This document shows positions 37,894-46,193 of a stretch of DNA of 64,000 nt, piece by piece. The DNA lies in assembly GCF_001953355.1 (NCBI RefSeq), contig NZ_MPIY01000001.1, positions 248,001 to 312,000 on the forward strand, in the 5' to 3' direction. Each line of letters starts with the position of its first letter. Within the stretch, counting starts at the first letter, position 1. The DNA comes from Polynucleobacter sphagniphilus. GTDB taxonomy: Bacteria > Pseudomonadota > Gammaproteobacteria > Burkholderiales > Burkholderiaceae. The notes under the pieces were generated by a model. It searched no databases, was not told the DNA's origin, and saw only the letters and a program-made list of their open reading frames with translations. Made by a program: the position numbers and the translations under genes.

Positions 37894-38385
37894 ATGGAGC
37901 ATTTTTTAGGATGGTTTGCATTACCTTCGATTGGTCTTCCTGCTGTATTTGTAAGTGCCTTTTTATCGGCTACCTTAATACCTGCTGGATCTGAGCCGAT
38001 TCTATTTGGGTATACCTCGGTTAATCCTCAAATGTATTGGATTGCTATATTTTTGGCGACGATAGGTAATACTTTGGGTGGAATGGTCGATTGGTGGATG
38101 GGTTTGCTCGGCAGAAATGGCTTTGAAGCATTTAAAGGGCATACGGGGGGCAAACTGCAGGATTGGCTAAAGCATTGGGGGCCTAAGATTTTATTACTTG
38201 CATGGCTCCCAGGGGTTGGCGATCCCCTCTGCTTGGCGGCAGGCTGGCTTAAGCTCCCTTTATTGCCTTGTACGATCTATATGTTTTTTGGCAAGCTATT
38301 TCGTTACCTGGCCTTGACTTGGCTGCTAACCCTAGTTCCTGAGAGTGTTTGGCACCAACTAGGACATTGGCTGCATTTAATTTAA
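37894..38385 (+). CDS. YqaA-family (DedA-related) membrane protein
   Basis: A 163-residue membrane protein with four or five hydrophobic segments and the YqaA/VTT-type pattern FLSATLIPAGSEPILFGY, GNTLGGMVDWWMG and LAWLPGVGDPLCLAAGWLKLP. The DedA-related family has roles in lipid transport and membrane homeostasis. It is 12 nt after the cls gene, consistent with a membrane-lipid transcription unit. It converges on livF with 6 nt between. Confidence 0.85.
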   Translation: MEHFLGWFALPSIGLPAVFVSAFLSATLIPAGSEPILFGYTSVNPQMYWIAIFLATIGNTLGGMVDWWMGLLGRNGFEAFKGHTGGKLQDWLKHWGPKILLLAWLPGVGDPLCLAAGWLKLPLLPCTIYMFFGKLFRYLALTWLLTLVPESVWHQLGHWLHLI

Positions 38386-38391
38386 GCCACT

Positions 38392-39096
38392 CTATACGGC
38401 GCAATATTTTTGTTGAATTTCATCATTGGCCAATAAATTTTGGGCTGTGTCATGAAAAACAATTTCGCCTTGATCAAGAATGTAGGCTCGATCAGAAATC
38501 TTGAGGGCCTGTTGAACATTTTGTTCAACCAACAGTATGGTCAGACCTTGCTGTTTAAGCTTTGCAAATAATTCAAACATTTCTTCAACCAAAACAGGCA
38601 TGATGCCTTCGGATGGCTCATCTAGCAAGATGACTTTGGGCTTACTAATCATAGCCCTTGCAATGGCCAGCATTTGCTGCTCACCACCTGACATAGAGGT
38701 GCCGTCTTGATGAAGACGCTCTTTTAGTCTTGGAAATATCTCGGCGATTTCATCAACCATGGCACTCATGTTGCCGCGATCCTTTTTAACAATGACCCCA
38801 AGTTCTAAGTTTTCTTTTACAGTCAATCCAGGAACAATTCTGCGATCCTCTGGAACATAAGCCAAGCCTAGGTGAAAGCGTTCATGTGCAGGTAAGTCTA
38901 AAAAAGAGGCTCCATCGATTGATGCTTTTCCTTCCCTTTTGCTTAATAAGCCCATTAAGGATCGGAGTGTGGTCGTTTTACCTGCGCCATTGCGACCCAT
39001 TAAGGTGACAATTTCTCCTTTATGCACATTTAAGGAAATTCCCTGGAGGATATGACTACGGTCATACCATGCGTTTAAGTTTTCTACGAGCAACAT
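38392..39096 (-). CDS. Branched-chain amino acid-type ABC transporter ATPase (LivF-like)
   Basis: A 234-residue LivF-type ATPase with Walker A GRNGAGKTTTLRSLMG, signature SMSGGEQQMLAIARA and Walker B VILLDEPSEG. The family block LAYVPEDRRIVPGLTV is present. It is the last gene of the minus-strand operon starting with the TetR gene. The transporter belongs to the hydrophobic amino acid uptake family, but its neighbours point to uptake of an aromatic or other organic acid. Confidence 0.9.
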   Translation of the reverse strand: MLLVENLNAWYDRSHILQGISLNVHKGEIVTLMGRNGAGKTTTLRSLMGLLSKREGKASIDGASFLDLPAHERFHLGLAYVPEDRRIVPGLTVKENLELGVIVKKDRGNMSAMVDEIAEIFPRLKERLHQDGTSMSGGEQQMLAIARAMISKPKVILLDEPSEGIMPVLVEEMFELFAKLKQQGLTILLVEQNVQQALKISDRAYILDQGEIVFHDTAQNLLANDEIQQKYCAV

Positions 39097-39100
39097 ATTT

Positions 39101-39856
39101 TTAACCCTGTCCTAAGTACACGCGGCGTACTTCTGCATTATTCTGAATGTCCGCTGGCGTACCCTCAGCCAAAAATTCTCCATGATGGAGGACGATAATT
39201 CTTTCGCATAGTCCCATAATGAGTTTCATCTTGTGCTCAACCAAGATCACTGTTCGCTCTGTAGCTAATGTACGAATCAACTCCATCATGACAAGCGTTT
39301 CTTCAGGCGACATACCAGCGGTTGGTTCATCTAAAAGCAAGAGGCTAGGATTACAAGCTAATGCCATTGCAATTTCGAGGGCGCGTTGTTGCCCATGAGC
39401 TAGATCACCAGTTTTTTTATTTCTTAGATGCTCTAGATTGACGCGCTTTAATAGCTGATCTGCAAGCTCAATTGGACGTGGATAGTGTTTTGCATTCGTT
39501 AAAAAGTTGTAGCGACTCGTTTCCATTTGTGCCGCTACCCGAACATTTTCATGAACTGTTAATTGCTTGAAGACATTGGTGATTTGAAAGCTTTTGGAAA
39601 TTCCTATGCGGGCAAATTCATGCTGTGCAAGACCTGTAATATTTTTGCCATTAAATAAAATTTCTCCACTGGAAGGTGGAAAGGCACCGCTGAGGACGTT
39701 AAAGAAAGTACTTTTACCAGCACCATTAGGACCAATGATGGCAGTTAGTGTGCCAGGCATAAAGCGGGTGGATACATCTTTTAGTGCCTGAAATTTTCCG
39801 AAGATTTTGCTAATATTGCGAGCCTCAAGAATGGGCATCTCATGCTTACTGGTCAT
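39101..39856 (-). CDS. Branched-chain amino acid-type ABC transporter ATPase (LivG-like)
   Basis: A 251-residue LivG-type ATPase with Walker A GPNGAGKSTFFNVLSG, a LAHGQQRALEIAMAL signature and Walker B LLLLDEPTAGMSP. FARIGISKSFQITNVF is typical of LivG. It overlaps the LivM-like gene by 4 nt and ends 4 nt before the LivF-like gene, so the two ATPases are co-produced. Confidence 0.9.
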   Translation of the reverse strand: MTSKHEMPILEARNISKIFGKFQALKDVSTRFMPGTLTAIIGPNGAGKSTFFNVLSGAFPPSSGEILFNGKNITGLAQHEFARIGISKSFQITNVFKQLTVHENVRVAAQMETSRYNFLTNAKHYPRPIELADQLLKRVNLEHLRNKKTGDLAHGQQRALEIAMALACNPSLLLLDEPTAGMSPEETLVMMELIRTLATERTVILVEHKMKLIMGLCERIIVLHHGEFLAEGTPADIQNNAEVRRVYLGQG

Positions 39857-40824
39857 TGTGATGAGTCCTGCGAAATATGTAATTTACTTAAAATGCTGCC
39901 CCAAATTCCCTTAGGAAAAAAGAGGACGAAGAACATAAATACGATGCCAACGACTGCCATCCAATGCTTGGTATATCCGGTAACAATGTCCTCCAAAAAT
40001 AGCATGACCGCAGCGCCAACAAAGGGGCCAAAAAAAGTCCCCATACCACCCAAAATACTCATCATGACCGCTTGACCAGACTGCAAGTAATTCAGGGAAT
40101 CTATGGGAACAATGGATAAATGTAGAGCGCGCAGAGATCCTGCTAAGCCGCAAATTGCCGCAGACAAAATAAATACTAGTAACTTGGTGCGCGCAACATC
40201 ATAGCCGCAGGCAGCCGCCCGCTTTTCATTCTCTCGAATGGCTTCCATTACAGCGCCAAGCGGAGAATTCAGGATACGAGAAATCAGCCAAATTGCAAGA
40301 ACGACAAAAAATAAAATGACGTAGTACTTCGCTAGGGGATTGAGGAGGTCAACTGGAATCCCAAATATTTCAAAATTATCTACTCGCACCCCTCTCAAGC
40401 CATTTTCTCCGCCCGTAAGGCTCTCTGCTTTATAGAAGATGAAGTAAACGATTTGCCCAAGCGCTAAAGTGACCATCGAAAAATAAATGCCACGAGTCCT
40501 TGTAGCCAGGAAGCCCATCAAAAGACCCCCAATCGCAGCGCCAATGACTCCAATCAGAATCGCCAAGCCCCAAGGTAGAGAGTAATGAACAATGCTGATT
40601 CCTGTCAGATAGCCGCCAATGCCAAGAAATGCGGCATGCCCAAACGATAGGAGTCCCATATAGCCAAAGAGGAGATTAAAACCCATGGCGAATAAACCAA
40701 AAATCAAGATATTTACAGCCAATGCTTCGTATGGCATTAAAAATGGAAAGATCATCAAAAACAGGCTACTTGCCAATACGCGATGTCTTGCAATGAGTTG
40801 AAAGAATGAGTTCATATTGATCAT
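39853..40824 (-). CDS. Branched-chain amino acid-type ABC transporter permease (LivM-like)
   Basis: A 323-residue integral membrane protein with about nine segments and the LivM pattern GLLSFGHAAFLGIGGY, TRGIYFSMVTLALGQ and GVRVDNFEIFGI. It forms the channel with the LivH-like permease. It follows the LivH-like gene by 5 nt and overlaps the LivG-like gene by 4 nt. Confidence 0.9.
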   Translation of the reverse strand: MINMNSFFQLIARHRVLASSLFLMIFPFLMPYEALAVNILIFGLFAMGFNLLFGYMGLLSFGHAAFLGIGGYLTGISIVHYSLPWGLAILIGVIGAAIGGLLMGFLATRTRGIYFSMVTLALGQIVYFIFYKAESLTGGENGLRGVRVDNFEIFGIPVDLLNPLAKYYVILFFVVLAIWLISRILNSPLGAVMEAIRENEKRAAACGYDVARTKLLVFILSAAICGLAGSLRALHLSIVPIDSLNYLQSGQAVMMSILGGMGTFFGPFVGAAVMLFLEDIVTGYTKHWMAVVGIVFMFFVLFFPKGIWGSILSKLHISQDSSQ

Positions 40825-40829
40825 TGGGC

Positions 40830-41714
40830 TTAACCCATTGCTCCCGCTTTACCAAATAATCCTTGCGGACGAATAATGAGAACCACTGCCATTAATACAA
40901 AAATAGAAAGTTCTGCAAAGTCTGGGAAGAACAGGGAGGTCATGCTGTATACAATCCCAACGAGAAGTCCGGCAACTACCGCTCCAACTGGTGAGCCCAT
41001 TCCGCCTACCACCGTAACTACAAAAGATTCCGCCAAAATGGGAATGCCCATCTCAGGGTTTACAGAACGAGTGGGCGATGCCAAAATTCCAGACAACCCA
41101 GCAATCGCACAACCTAAAGCGAATACAAAAAGCCATACTTTCGCAATATCAATACCCAATACCTTGACGATTTCTTGATCAGCTGCACCTGCTTTAATGA
41201 TCAGTCCATATTTAGTCTTTTGGATGAAAAACCAAACAGCAAAAAGAATTAGTGCAGTTGCGCCAATGAGGAATATTCGATATTTTGGAAAATAACCAAA
41301 TCCAACATTCATTGCGCCACCCAAGCCTTCTGGCGTAATGGAGGGTAGGCCTTCAATACCAAAGGTCACGCGCATTGCTTCGATCAGCACATACGACAGC
41401 CCAAAAGTAAGGAGAAGAGGGTAGTCGATGCCGCGTCCATAAAGAGGGCGAACCAAAAACCGCTCTGTAACTAAGCCAATGCAGCCGGTTAAAAGGGGGG
41501 TAATAACGAGGCTTAACCAAAAGTTACCTGTAATGCCTAAGAAGTAGACCCCTAAAAAGGCGCCAACCATAAAAAAGGCGCCGTGCGCAAAATTAACGAC
41601 ATTGAGCATGCCGAATATGAGGCAAAGCCCAAGCGCCAAAAGTGCATAGATGCTACCCAGGGAAATTCCAGTGAGTAACTGCATGCAAAAAAGTTCGAAT
41701 GAAAGTCCGGTCAT
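40830..41714 (-). CDS. Branched-chain amino acid-type ABC transporter permease (LivH-like)
   Basis: A 294-residue membrane protein with the LivH pattern GISLGSIYALLALGLCLIFGMLN followed by VNFAHGAFFMVGAF near residue 40 and VVGGMGSPVGAVVAGLLVG near 236. It begins 83 nt after the binding-protein gene, and the gap contains a strong hairpin that may lower expression of the permease genes relative to the binding protein. Confidence 0.9.
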   Translation of the reverse strand: MTGLSFELFCMQLLTGISLGSIYALLALGLCLIFGMLNVVNFAHGAFFMVGAFLGVYFLGITGNFWLSLVITPLLTGCIGLVTERFLVRPLYGRGIDYPLLLTFGLSYVLIEAMRVTFGIEGLPSITPEGLGGAMNVGFGYFPKYRIFLIGATALILFAVWFFIQKTKYGLIIKAGAADQEIVKVLGIDIAKVWLFVFALGCAIAGLSGILASPTRSVNPEMGIPILAESFVVTVVGGMGSPVGAVVAGLLVGIVYSMTSLFFPDFAELSIFVLMAVVLIIRPQGLFGKAGAMG

Positions 41715-41760
41715 AAGTATGTGTGATAGGCGTCTTGCTTAAACGCGATAGAAAAATGAA

Positions 41761-41787
41761 TCGGGGTAAATAGATCATTTACCCCGA
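41761..41787 (-). terminator. Intercistronic hairpin between binding protein and permease genes
   Basis: TCGGGGTAAAT (41761-41771) and ATTTACCCCGA (41777-41787) are perfect 11-bp arms around a 5-nt loop. On the minus strand a U-rich run (TTCATTTTTC) follows a few bases after the stem. It fits a partial terminator or RNA-stability hairpin after the binding-protein gene. Confidence 0.65.
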
Positions 41788-41797
41788 AATTCTAGAT

Positions 41798-43033
41798 TTA
41801 AGCTTTGAAGCCCAACTCAGTGCACGAGCGCATATTCTTATCGGTGGTTGGTTCGATCGTCAAAATATTAAATATGTCGTACTTATCCTTCATATTCTTC
41901 GATTTTGATTCAATGATGATCACCGATTGCACCGCCTGGTGATCGCATTTGCGATAGTATTCAGGACCCTTATACCAGTCGTACTTCATGTTCTCCATTG
42001 CAGCAATTACTTTTGGAGTATCGATTGATTTAGCAATCTTGACAGCAGCCAATACGCTCTTGACGCCGGCATATCCGTAGGAGCCGTAATCCGATGGAAC
42101 TGCCCCGTTATACATTTTTCGATAGGCGTCATTAAATACTTTGGCGCTAGGAATGCGATCTTCAAGGCCCCAGTAGTAAGAGGTTCCACCAATAATTCCT
42201 TCAAATGCTTCGGGACCACCAGCGAGGCGAGCGGTATAGAGTAGTACAGGCGTAACTATTTTCATACTAGACTTCAAGCCAAAGTCCGTACATTGTTTGG
42301 CAGCATTGACCAAGTCGCGACCAAAGTTGCATAACACCAAAATATCGGGATTGAGTGCTTTGATGCGTGGCAAAAATGCCGAGTAATCAGAGGCACCCAG
42401 TGGGTGGCGAATATCGGCAAGAGTCGTAGCACCCATTTCTTTACCGGCTCGCTCAAAAGCGCGCACCATTTCATGGCCATACGCATAATCCGCAGTTAAG
42501 AATACGATCTTTTTTCCATAGCGAGGGATGGCGTAGCGGGCGACAGCGCCAGCAGTCATGGTTGGGTTAAGGGCCTCATGAAAAGTGTAAGTGCTCCAAT
42601 CTTTTGCTTCATTAATGGCATCGGATTGACTGATGGAGTTAAAAAGCACCTTACGCTCTTTACATACCGCATTAATGGAAAGCTGGGTGGCTGCGGATAC
42701 AGAGCCAACAACGAAGTTAACCTTATCTTTTTCGATTAACTCAAGGGTTCGAGTAGCTGCTTCACCTGAGTTTAATTTGTCATCGCGAACTAGTAACTCT
42801 GCCTTGCGACCATTAAAGCCGCCGGCATCGTTAAATTCCTTAATGGCCAGCTCCGCTGCTTTTACTTGATCCTGCGCTTCTGCAGAAAAGGGCCCAGTCA
42901 GCGGTGTTGGAAATCCAATTTTGATAGTCTCTGCTTGCGCCTGCGCTAAATTAATCCATAGCGGTGTTGTTGCAGCAGTTGCCCCACCAATTAGTAACTT
43001 TCTTCTGGTTTGATTCGTTATCTTTTGTTTCAT
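41798..43033 (-). CDS. ABC transporter substrate-binding protein (LivK family)
   Basis: A 411-residue periplasmic binding protein. It has a Tat-like signal (QTRRKLLIGGATAATTPLW) ending at AQAQA, then IKIGFPTPLTGPFSAEAQDQ, typical of the type 1 family that binds amino acids, amides, urea or aromatic acids. I chose the ATG at 43033 because GGAGGAGA lies 7 nt upstream; an in-frame ATG at 43048 precedes that site. The ligand is not predictable; the flanking hydroxylase genes suggest a heteroaromatic or aromatic compound. Confidence 0.88.
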   Translation of the reverse strand: MKQKITNQTRRKLLIGGATAATTPLWINLAQAQAETIKIGFPTPLTGPFSAEAQDQVKAAELAIKEFNDAGGFNGRKAELLVRDDKLNSGEAATRTLELIEKDKVNFVVGSVSAATQLSINAVCKERKVLFNSISQSDAINEAKDWSTYTFHEALNPTMTAGAVARYAIPRYGKKIVFLTADYAYGHEMVRAFERAGKEMGATTLADIRHPLGASDYSAFLPRIKALNPDILVLCNFGRDLVNAAKQCTDFGLKSSMKIVTPVLLYTARLAGGPEAFEGIIGGTSYYWGLEDRIPSAKVFNDAYRKMYNGAVPSDYGSYGYAGVKSVLAAVKIAKSIDTPKVIAAMENMKYDWYKGPEYYRKCDHQAVQSVIIIESKSKNMKDKYDIFNILTIEPTTDKNMRSCTELGFKA

Positions 43034-43079
43034 GGTTGTCTCCTCCATATAAAACAGTTGGTTAAATAAGTTTGTTGCT

Positions 43080-43092
43080 CAATACACCATTA
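43080..43092 (-). promoter_or_regulatory. Second candidate TetR site before the binding-protein gene
   Basis: The minus strand reads TAATGGTGTATTG, matching TAATGGTACATTG of the operator at 45582-45598 in 11 of 13 positions. It lies 46 nt upstream of the binding-protein ATG, in the 80-nt gap after the monooxygenase gene. Similarity is seen; binding is inferred. Confidence 0.4.
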
Positions 43093-43113
43093 ATGCTTTT
43101 ATTTATAGTTAAC

Positions 43114-44361
43114 TTAAAGTGTTGCTGCTGCTACTGGTACTGCTTTTCCTGCTGCTAATAATGAACTAATATCTACAGCCGTTTCTGCCATTACCGTATC
43201 GGCATTTCGCTTAAGACTTTCTCCATCGCGATTACCTTTGGCGCCCTGAGCTTGCATATATCGCCCTAGATATTGGGCCCTGGCAACAACCTGCTGACCA
43301 AGATGCAGTCGCTCTACGCTGTAGGCATCTAAGGCTGCCGGGACTGCGCCTAATAGAGAGATGTGTTTGGCAATACACATGGCCTCATCACCTGCTTTAG
43401 TGACCCCCATTCCAACATGGGGTCTGCCTACAAAAGCCGCATCACCCATGAGCGCGATTCTGCCAAACACTATTTGCTCCGAGCGCACGTCATAGATAGC
43501 CTGCAGGAAAGGAGCGGGCGTCTTTTCTAAAATCTCTGCATATTGTGGGGCCAGTATTTCTCGGGCTGCAGATCGCATGGAGTGAATATGCTGCCAGGAT
43601 ACTTTTGCTGGCGGAATACCTGTGGGGTAATGGTGGCCATCAGCATCGCTCAGTAATTTAATGAGCTCATCCTCTTCTGAGGCAGGGCGATACCAGACAA
43701 AGTTGTAACGACGACTGCCTACACGGGTGTTATTTCCCGAGCCGGCGACAGGGTAGCCTAGCATTTGCTCGCCATTTGGTAAGCAAAAGCCAAAGTAATT
43801 AAAGAGGGTGTCTAATGTGTATTTGGATAAGCAGCCCTCATCACAAACTCCGCGCCACGCAATGTAACCCGCATACTCAGGACCTACGGCAGGAGCAACC
43901 TGCGCACGTACCGCAGATCGAATGCCATCCGAAGCAATTAATAGGTCAGCGCTGTAATTGCTGCCATCTTCACAGTCAACATATACTTTGTCGGCGTCTT
44001 GTGAAACAGTCTTGACAGTTTTCCCTTGTAGGTAACGCTCACTAGAAAAATTTTCTTTTAGCAACTGATACAGGCGGCTCCAAGAGGTGAGGGTTTGCGT
44101 CAAATCCATTTCGCCTAGGCTGGAGCCATCGGCACCGAGTGTGACGCGTTTGCTAACCTTTACCCCGAGGTTTTCATCTATCCTTATACCGGCTTCGCGT
44201 AAGGCGTCTGCTAGAGCATCATGGGTCACAATTCCAGCGCCACGACCATCTAGTGAGCCACTTGCCTTTTCTAGCAACAAGACATCTTGACCTTGACGTA
44301 GCAGGATATTGGCAGCAAATAAGCCTCCCAAAGACCCGCCGACGATTAATATCTTTGCCAT
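43114..44361 (-). CDS. FAD-dependent monooxygenase (aromatic hydroxylase type)
   Basis: A 415-residue flavoprotein. The N-terminal GGSLGGLFAANILLRQG binds FAD, LLIASDGIRSAVR near residue 165 is the conserved DG motif, and RIALMGDAAFVGRPHVGMGVTKA near 305 is the GD motif of group A aromatic hydroxylases. The DGRGAGIV block near residue 37 resembles 2,6-dihydroxypyridine 3-monooxygenase-like proteins. Such enzymes add an oxygen atom to an electron-rich ring with NAD(P)H. It starts 3 nt after the VOC gene ends. Confidence 0.83.
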   Translation of the reverse strand: MAKILIVGGSLGGLFAANILLRQGQDVLLLEKASGSLDGRGAGIVTHDALADALREAGIRIDENLGVKVSKRVTLGADGSSLGEMDLTQTLTSWSRLYQLLKENFSSERYLQGKTVKTVSQDADKVYVDCEDGSNYSADLLIASDGIRSAVRAQVAPAVGPEYAGYIAWRGVCDEGCLSKYTLDTLFNYFGFCLPNGEQMLGYPVAGSGNNTRVGSRRYNFVWYRPASEEDELIKLLSDADGHHYPTGIPPAKVSWQHIHSMRSAAREILAPQYAEILEKTPAPFLQAIYDVRSEQIVFGRIALMGDAAFVGRPHVGMGVTKAGDEAMCIAKHISLLGAVPAALDAYSVERLHLGQQVVARAQYLGRYMQAQGAKGNRDGESLKRNADTVMAETAVDISSLLAAGKAVPVAAATL

Positions 44362-44364
44362 GGC

Positions 44365-44829
44365 TTACTTTTGCGCTTCCTTGGCATCCAAGGCAGCTTT
44401 TTCTGAGGCTGGGTAATTTAATTCAATCACTATCCCATTGGGATCATCCAGAAAGATTTGGTGTAGTTTCAGAACGGGGACGGTACGCTCTCTATACTTG
44501 GCGCCAAGCCTTTTGAGTAATTGAATTTTCTCTTCCAGGCCGGTTGCAAAGAATGCAACGTGGTCAATAGCACCTGATCCCTTTAAGCTTTCAGGATCAC
44601 GCTCTCCTAGATATTGTTTGAGCCCATTGGGATCATTTTTATCTATGGCAATCAGATGCAAGACTGCATTTGCCCAGTCGCTGTCATCCCCGTTGTACAT
44701 CCATACACCTGGGAATGGAAATTCTGGTCTGGGTCCTACAGTTAGCCCAAGGTAATCGCTATAGAACTGGGTTGTTTTTTCAATTTCCAGACTACGAATT
44801 GAAAAATGATTGAGGCTTAAATTTGACAT
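44365..44829 (-). CDS. VOC family (glyoxalase/dioxygenase-like) protein
   Basis: A 154-residue protein of the vicinal oxygen chelate fold with two beta-alpha-beta-beta-beta modules. The metal-site residues are likely His8 (LNHFSIRS), the histidine of AIDHVAFF near residue 90 and the glutamate of GIVIELNYP near 136. It might open a ring or act on a pathway intermediate. The ATG at 44829 was chosen; the frame runs on to 44985 inside the TetR gene without family similarity. It starts 7 nt after the TetR stop. Confidence 0.82.
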   Translation of the reverse strand: MSNLSLNHFSIRSLEIEKTTQFYSDYLGLTVGPRPEFPFPGVWMYNGDDSDWANAVLHLIAIDKNDPNGLKQYLGERDPESLKGSGAIDHVAFFATGLEEKIQLLKRLGAKYRERTVPVLKLHQIFLDDPNGIVIELNYPASEKAALDAKEAQK

Positions 44830-44836
44830 GGATACC

Positions 44837-45535
44837 TTATTGACTGGTAAAAATAGATTGGGCTGAAAGAAGATATGAGCGCACGCGGTCTTGAATAATT
44901 TCTTTATCAGTATTTTGGTTATCTGAAACATAAATAGATTGGCCATAAACCCATCTACGCATACCGATATAAAAAATTCCGCCATGCAAGCCCATTAATA
45001 GCTCAAGCTCCCTCTGGCTGGGCTTGGAGCGTGTACTACGCTTACAAAATTTACGGGTTTCTCGAATCAATCTGGGCAGAAGTCTTAGGCGCAATAGCTC
45101 AAAGAATCGATCGCTAATGGAATGCTCGCTAAGACCTGAAAAAAGCAAGATTCGAACAAAGTCATAAGTCAGAACAGTGTTTGAATAGTCAATATAAAAA
45201 GCGTTCAACTTTTCTTCTGGTGAGAGCTTCTTGTCATCGAGCAACTCTTCCCACTGTGGTTTCCAGCGTGACTCAAAGACCTCTCGGTACACTTCTTGGA
45301 TGAGGGCCTCTTTGGTCGGGAAGTAGTGGTAGAGCAGAGTGTGTGTAACACCCAATTCCTTGGTGAGATTTCTTAACTGACCATCTATGCCATTTTTGGC
45401 GAAAAATTGGATGGCCCCATTCAGAATTTGGCGCTTGCGTTCAACCGTATTCATTCTGCGCCGAGTTGGCTGAGCGGATCCATCAATGCTATTGGGCATT
45501 TCTGTATTGAGATGGTTGTTTTGAGAAAAGCTCAT
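44837..45535 (-). CDS. TetR/AcrR family transcriptional regulator
   Basis: A 232-residue regulator. The N-terminal helix-turn-helix (ERKRQILNGAIQFFAKNGI, then LRNLTKELGVTHTLLYHYFPTKEAL) is a typical TetR DNA-binding domain at residues 30-80, and the rest is a helical ligand-binding domain. It heads the minus-strand operon with the VOC, monooxygenase and transporter genes and is divergent from the CoxG-like gene. It probably senses the pathway substrate or product and controls both sides through the near-palindrome at 45582-45598. Confidence 0.88.
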   Translation of the reverse strand: MSFSQNNHLNTEMPNSIDGSAQPTRRRMNTVERKRQILNGAIQFFAKNGIDGQLRNLTKELGVTHTLLYHYFPTKEALIQEVYREVFESRWKPQWEELLDDKKLSPEEKLNAFYIDYSNTVLTYDFVRILLFSGLSEHSISDRFFELLRLRLLPRLIRETRKFCKRSTRSKPSQRELELLMGLHGGIFYIGMRRWVYGQSIYVSDNQNTDKEIIQDRVRSYLLSAQSIFTSQ

Positions 45536-45567
45536 GGATGCTCAGGGTTTATCCGAATTTAGGCTTA

Positions 45568-45595
45568 TTGACCAAAAGTTAAATAATGGTACATT
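45568..45595 (+). promoter_or_regulatory. Promoter for the CoxG-like/molybdenum hydroxylase operon
   Basis: A -35 element TTGACC (45568-45573) is followed after 16 nt by a -10-like TACATT (45590-45595). It is 53 nt before the CoxG-like ATG, which has AAGGAGA just upstream. The -10 overlaps the near-palindrome. Confidence 0.5.
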
Positions 45596-45598
45596 GTT
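45582..45598. promoter_or_regulatory. Near-palindromic operator, probable TetR site
   Basis: AATAATGGTACATTGTT matches its own reverse complement in 14 of 17 positions and covers the -10 box of the divergent promoter region between the TetR and CoxG-like genes. Location and symmetry suit autoregulation plus repression of the hydroxylase operon. Confidence 0.5.
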
Positions 45599-45647
45599 GA
45601 GCAGTTGGTAGATAAGACTCTATTCGTATAAACCCCAAGGAGATGAC

Positions 45648-46121
45648 ATGGAATTAAATGGCGAGCAACTCATTGCCGCTCCCATACCGGACGTATGGAG
45701 GGGTTTGAACGATATTGATGTACTGGCTAAATCCATTCCGGGCTGTGAAGAAATTAGCAGAGTCTCTCCAGAGGAGATTCACGCTAAGGTCATGTTCAAG
45801 ATCGGTCCTGTAAGAGCCCGTTTTTCCGGCAAGCTCCTATTGAGCGACGTGATTCCAGAGCAAGCCTGTTCAATGGCTTTTGAGGGTTCTGGTGGCGCTG
45901 CGGGATTCGCTAAGGGTCGCTCTCGCGTGGAATTGAAGTTGGTTGATGGCGGAACCTTGGTTTCTTACACGACTGAAGCCTCCATTGGTGGCAAATTAGG
46001 GCAAATTGGAGGGCGCTTAATTAGCGCTTCAGCAAAAAAAATTGCCGATGATTTTTTTCAAAAGTTTGCCAAGGAATTGGGTGGTGAAGTCATTCCGCTT
46101 CAATCCGCTCCCGAAGATTAA
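45648..46121 (+). CDS. CoxG-like SRPBCC protein
   Basis: A 157-residue protein of the CoxG/SRPBCC fold, beginning MELNGEQLIAAPIPDVWRGL, with SIPGCEEI and GGKLGQIGGRLISASAKKIADDFF typical of the family. In CO dehydrogenase clusters CoxG has been proposed to help anchor the enzyme to the membrane. In hydroxylase operons of other substrates it accompanies the structural genes. It is the first gene of the plus-strand unit, with AAGGAGA before the ATG. Confidence 0.86.
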   Translation: MELNGEQLIAAPIPDVWRGLNDIDVLAKSIPGCEEISRVSPEEIHAKVMFKIGPVRARFSGKLLLSDVIPEQACSMAFEGSGGAAGFAKGRSRVELKLVDGGTLVSYTTEASIGGKLGQIGGRLISASAKKIADDFFQKFAKELGGEVIPLQSAPED

Positions 46122-46193
46122 ACCTACGCCACACGAAACTAAAGCAATCCAAGTCAGACGACTTGGTAAAAATAAAGCAGTGGAGGAGACCTT

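Noticed and set aside
44830..44985. N-terminal extension of the VOC protein
   Set aside because: It lies inside the TetR coding region, is rich in hydrophobic residues with no VOC similarity, and the ATG at 44829 gives the normal fold start.
46149..46166. Hairpin between the CoxG-like and CoxM-like genes as a terminator
   Set aside because: The 7-bp stem (CCAAGTC/GACTTGG) is followed by TAAAAATAAA and not a T-run, and the genes are in the same operon; at most it affects mRNA stability.
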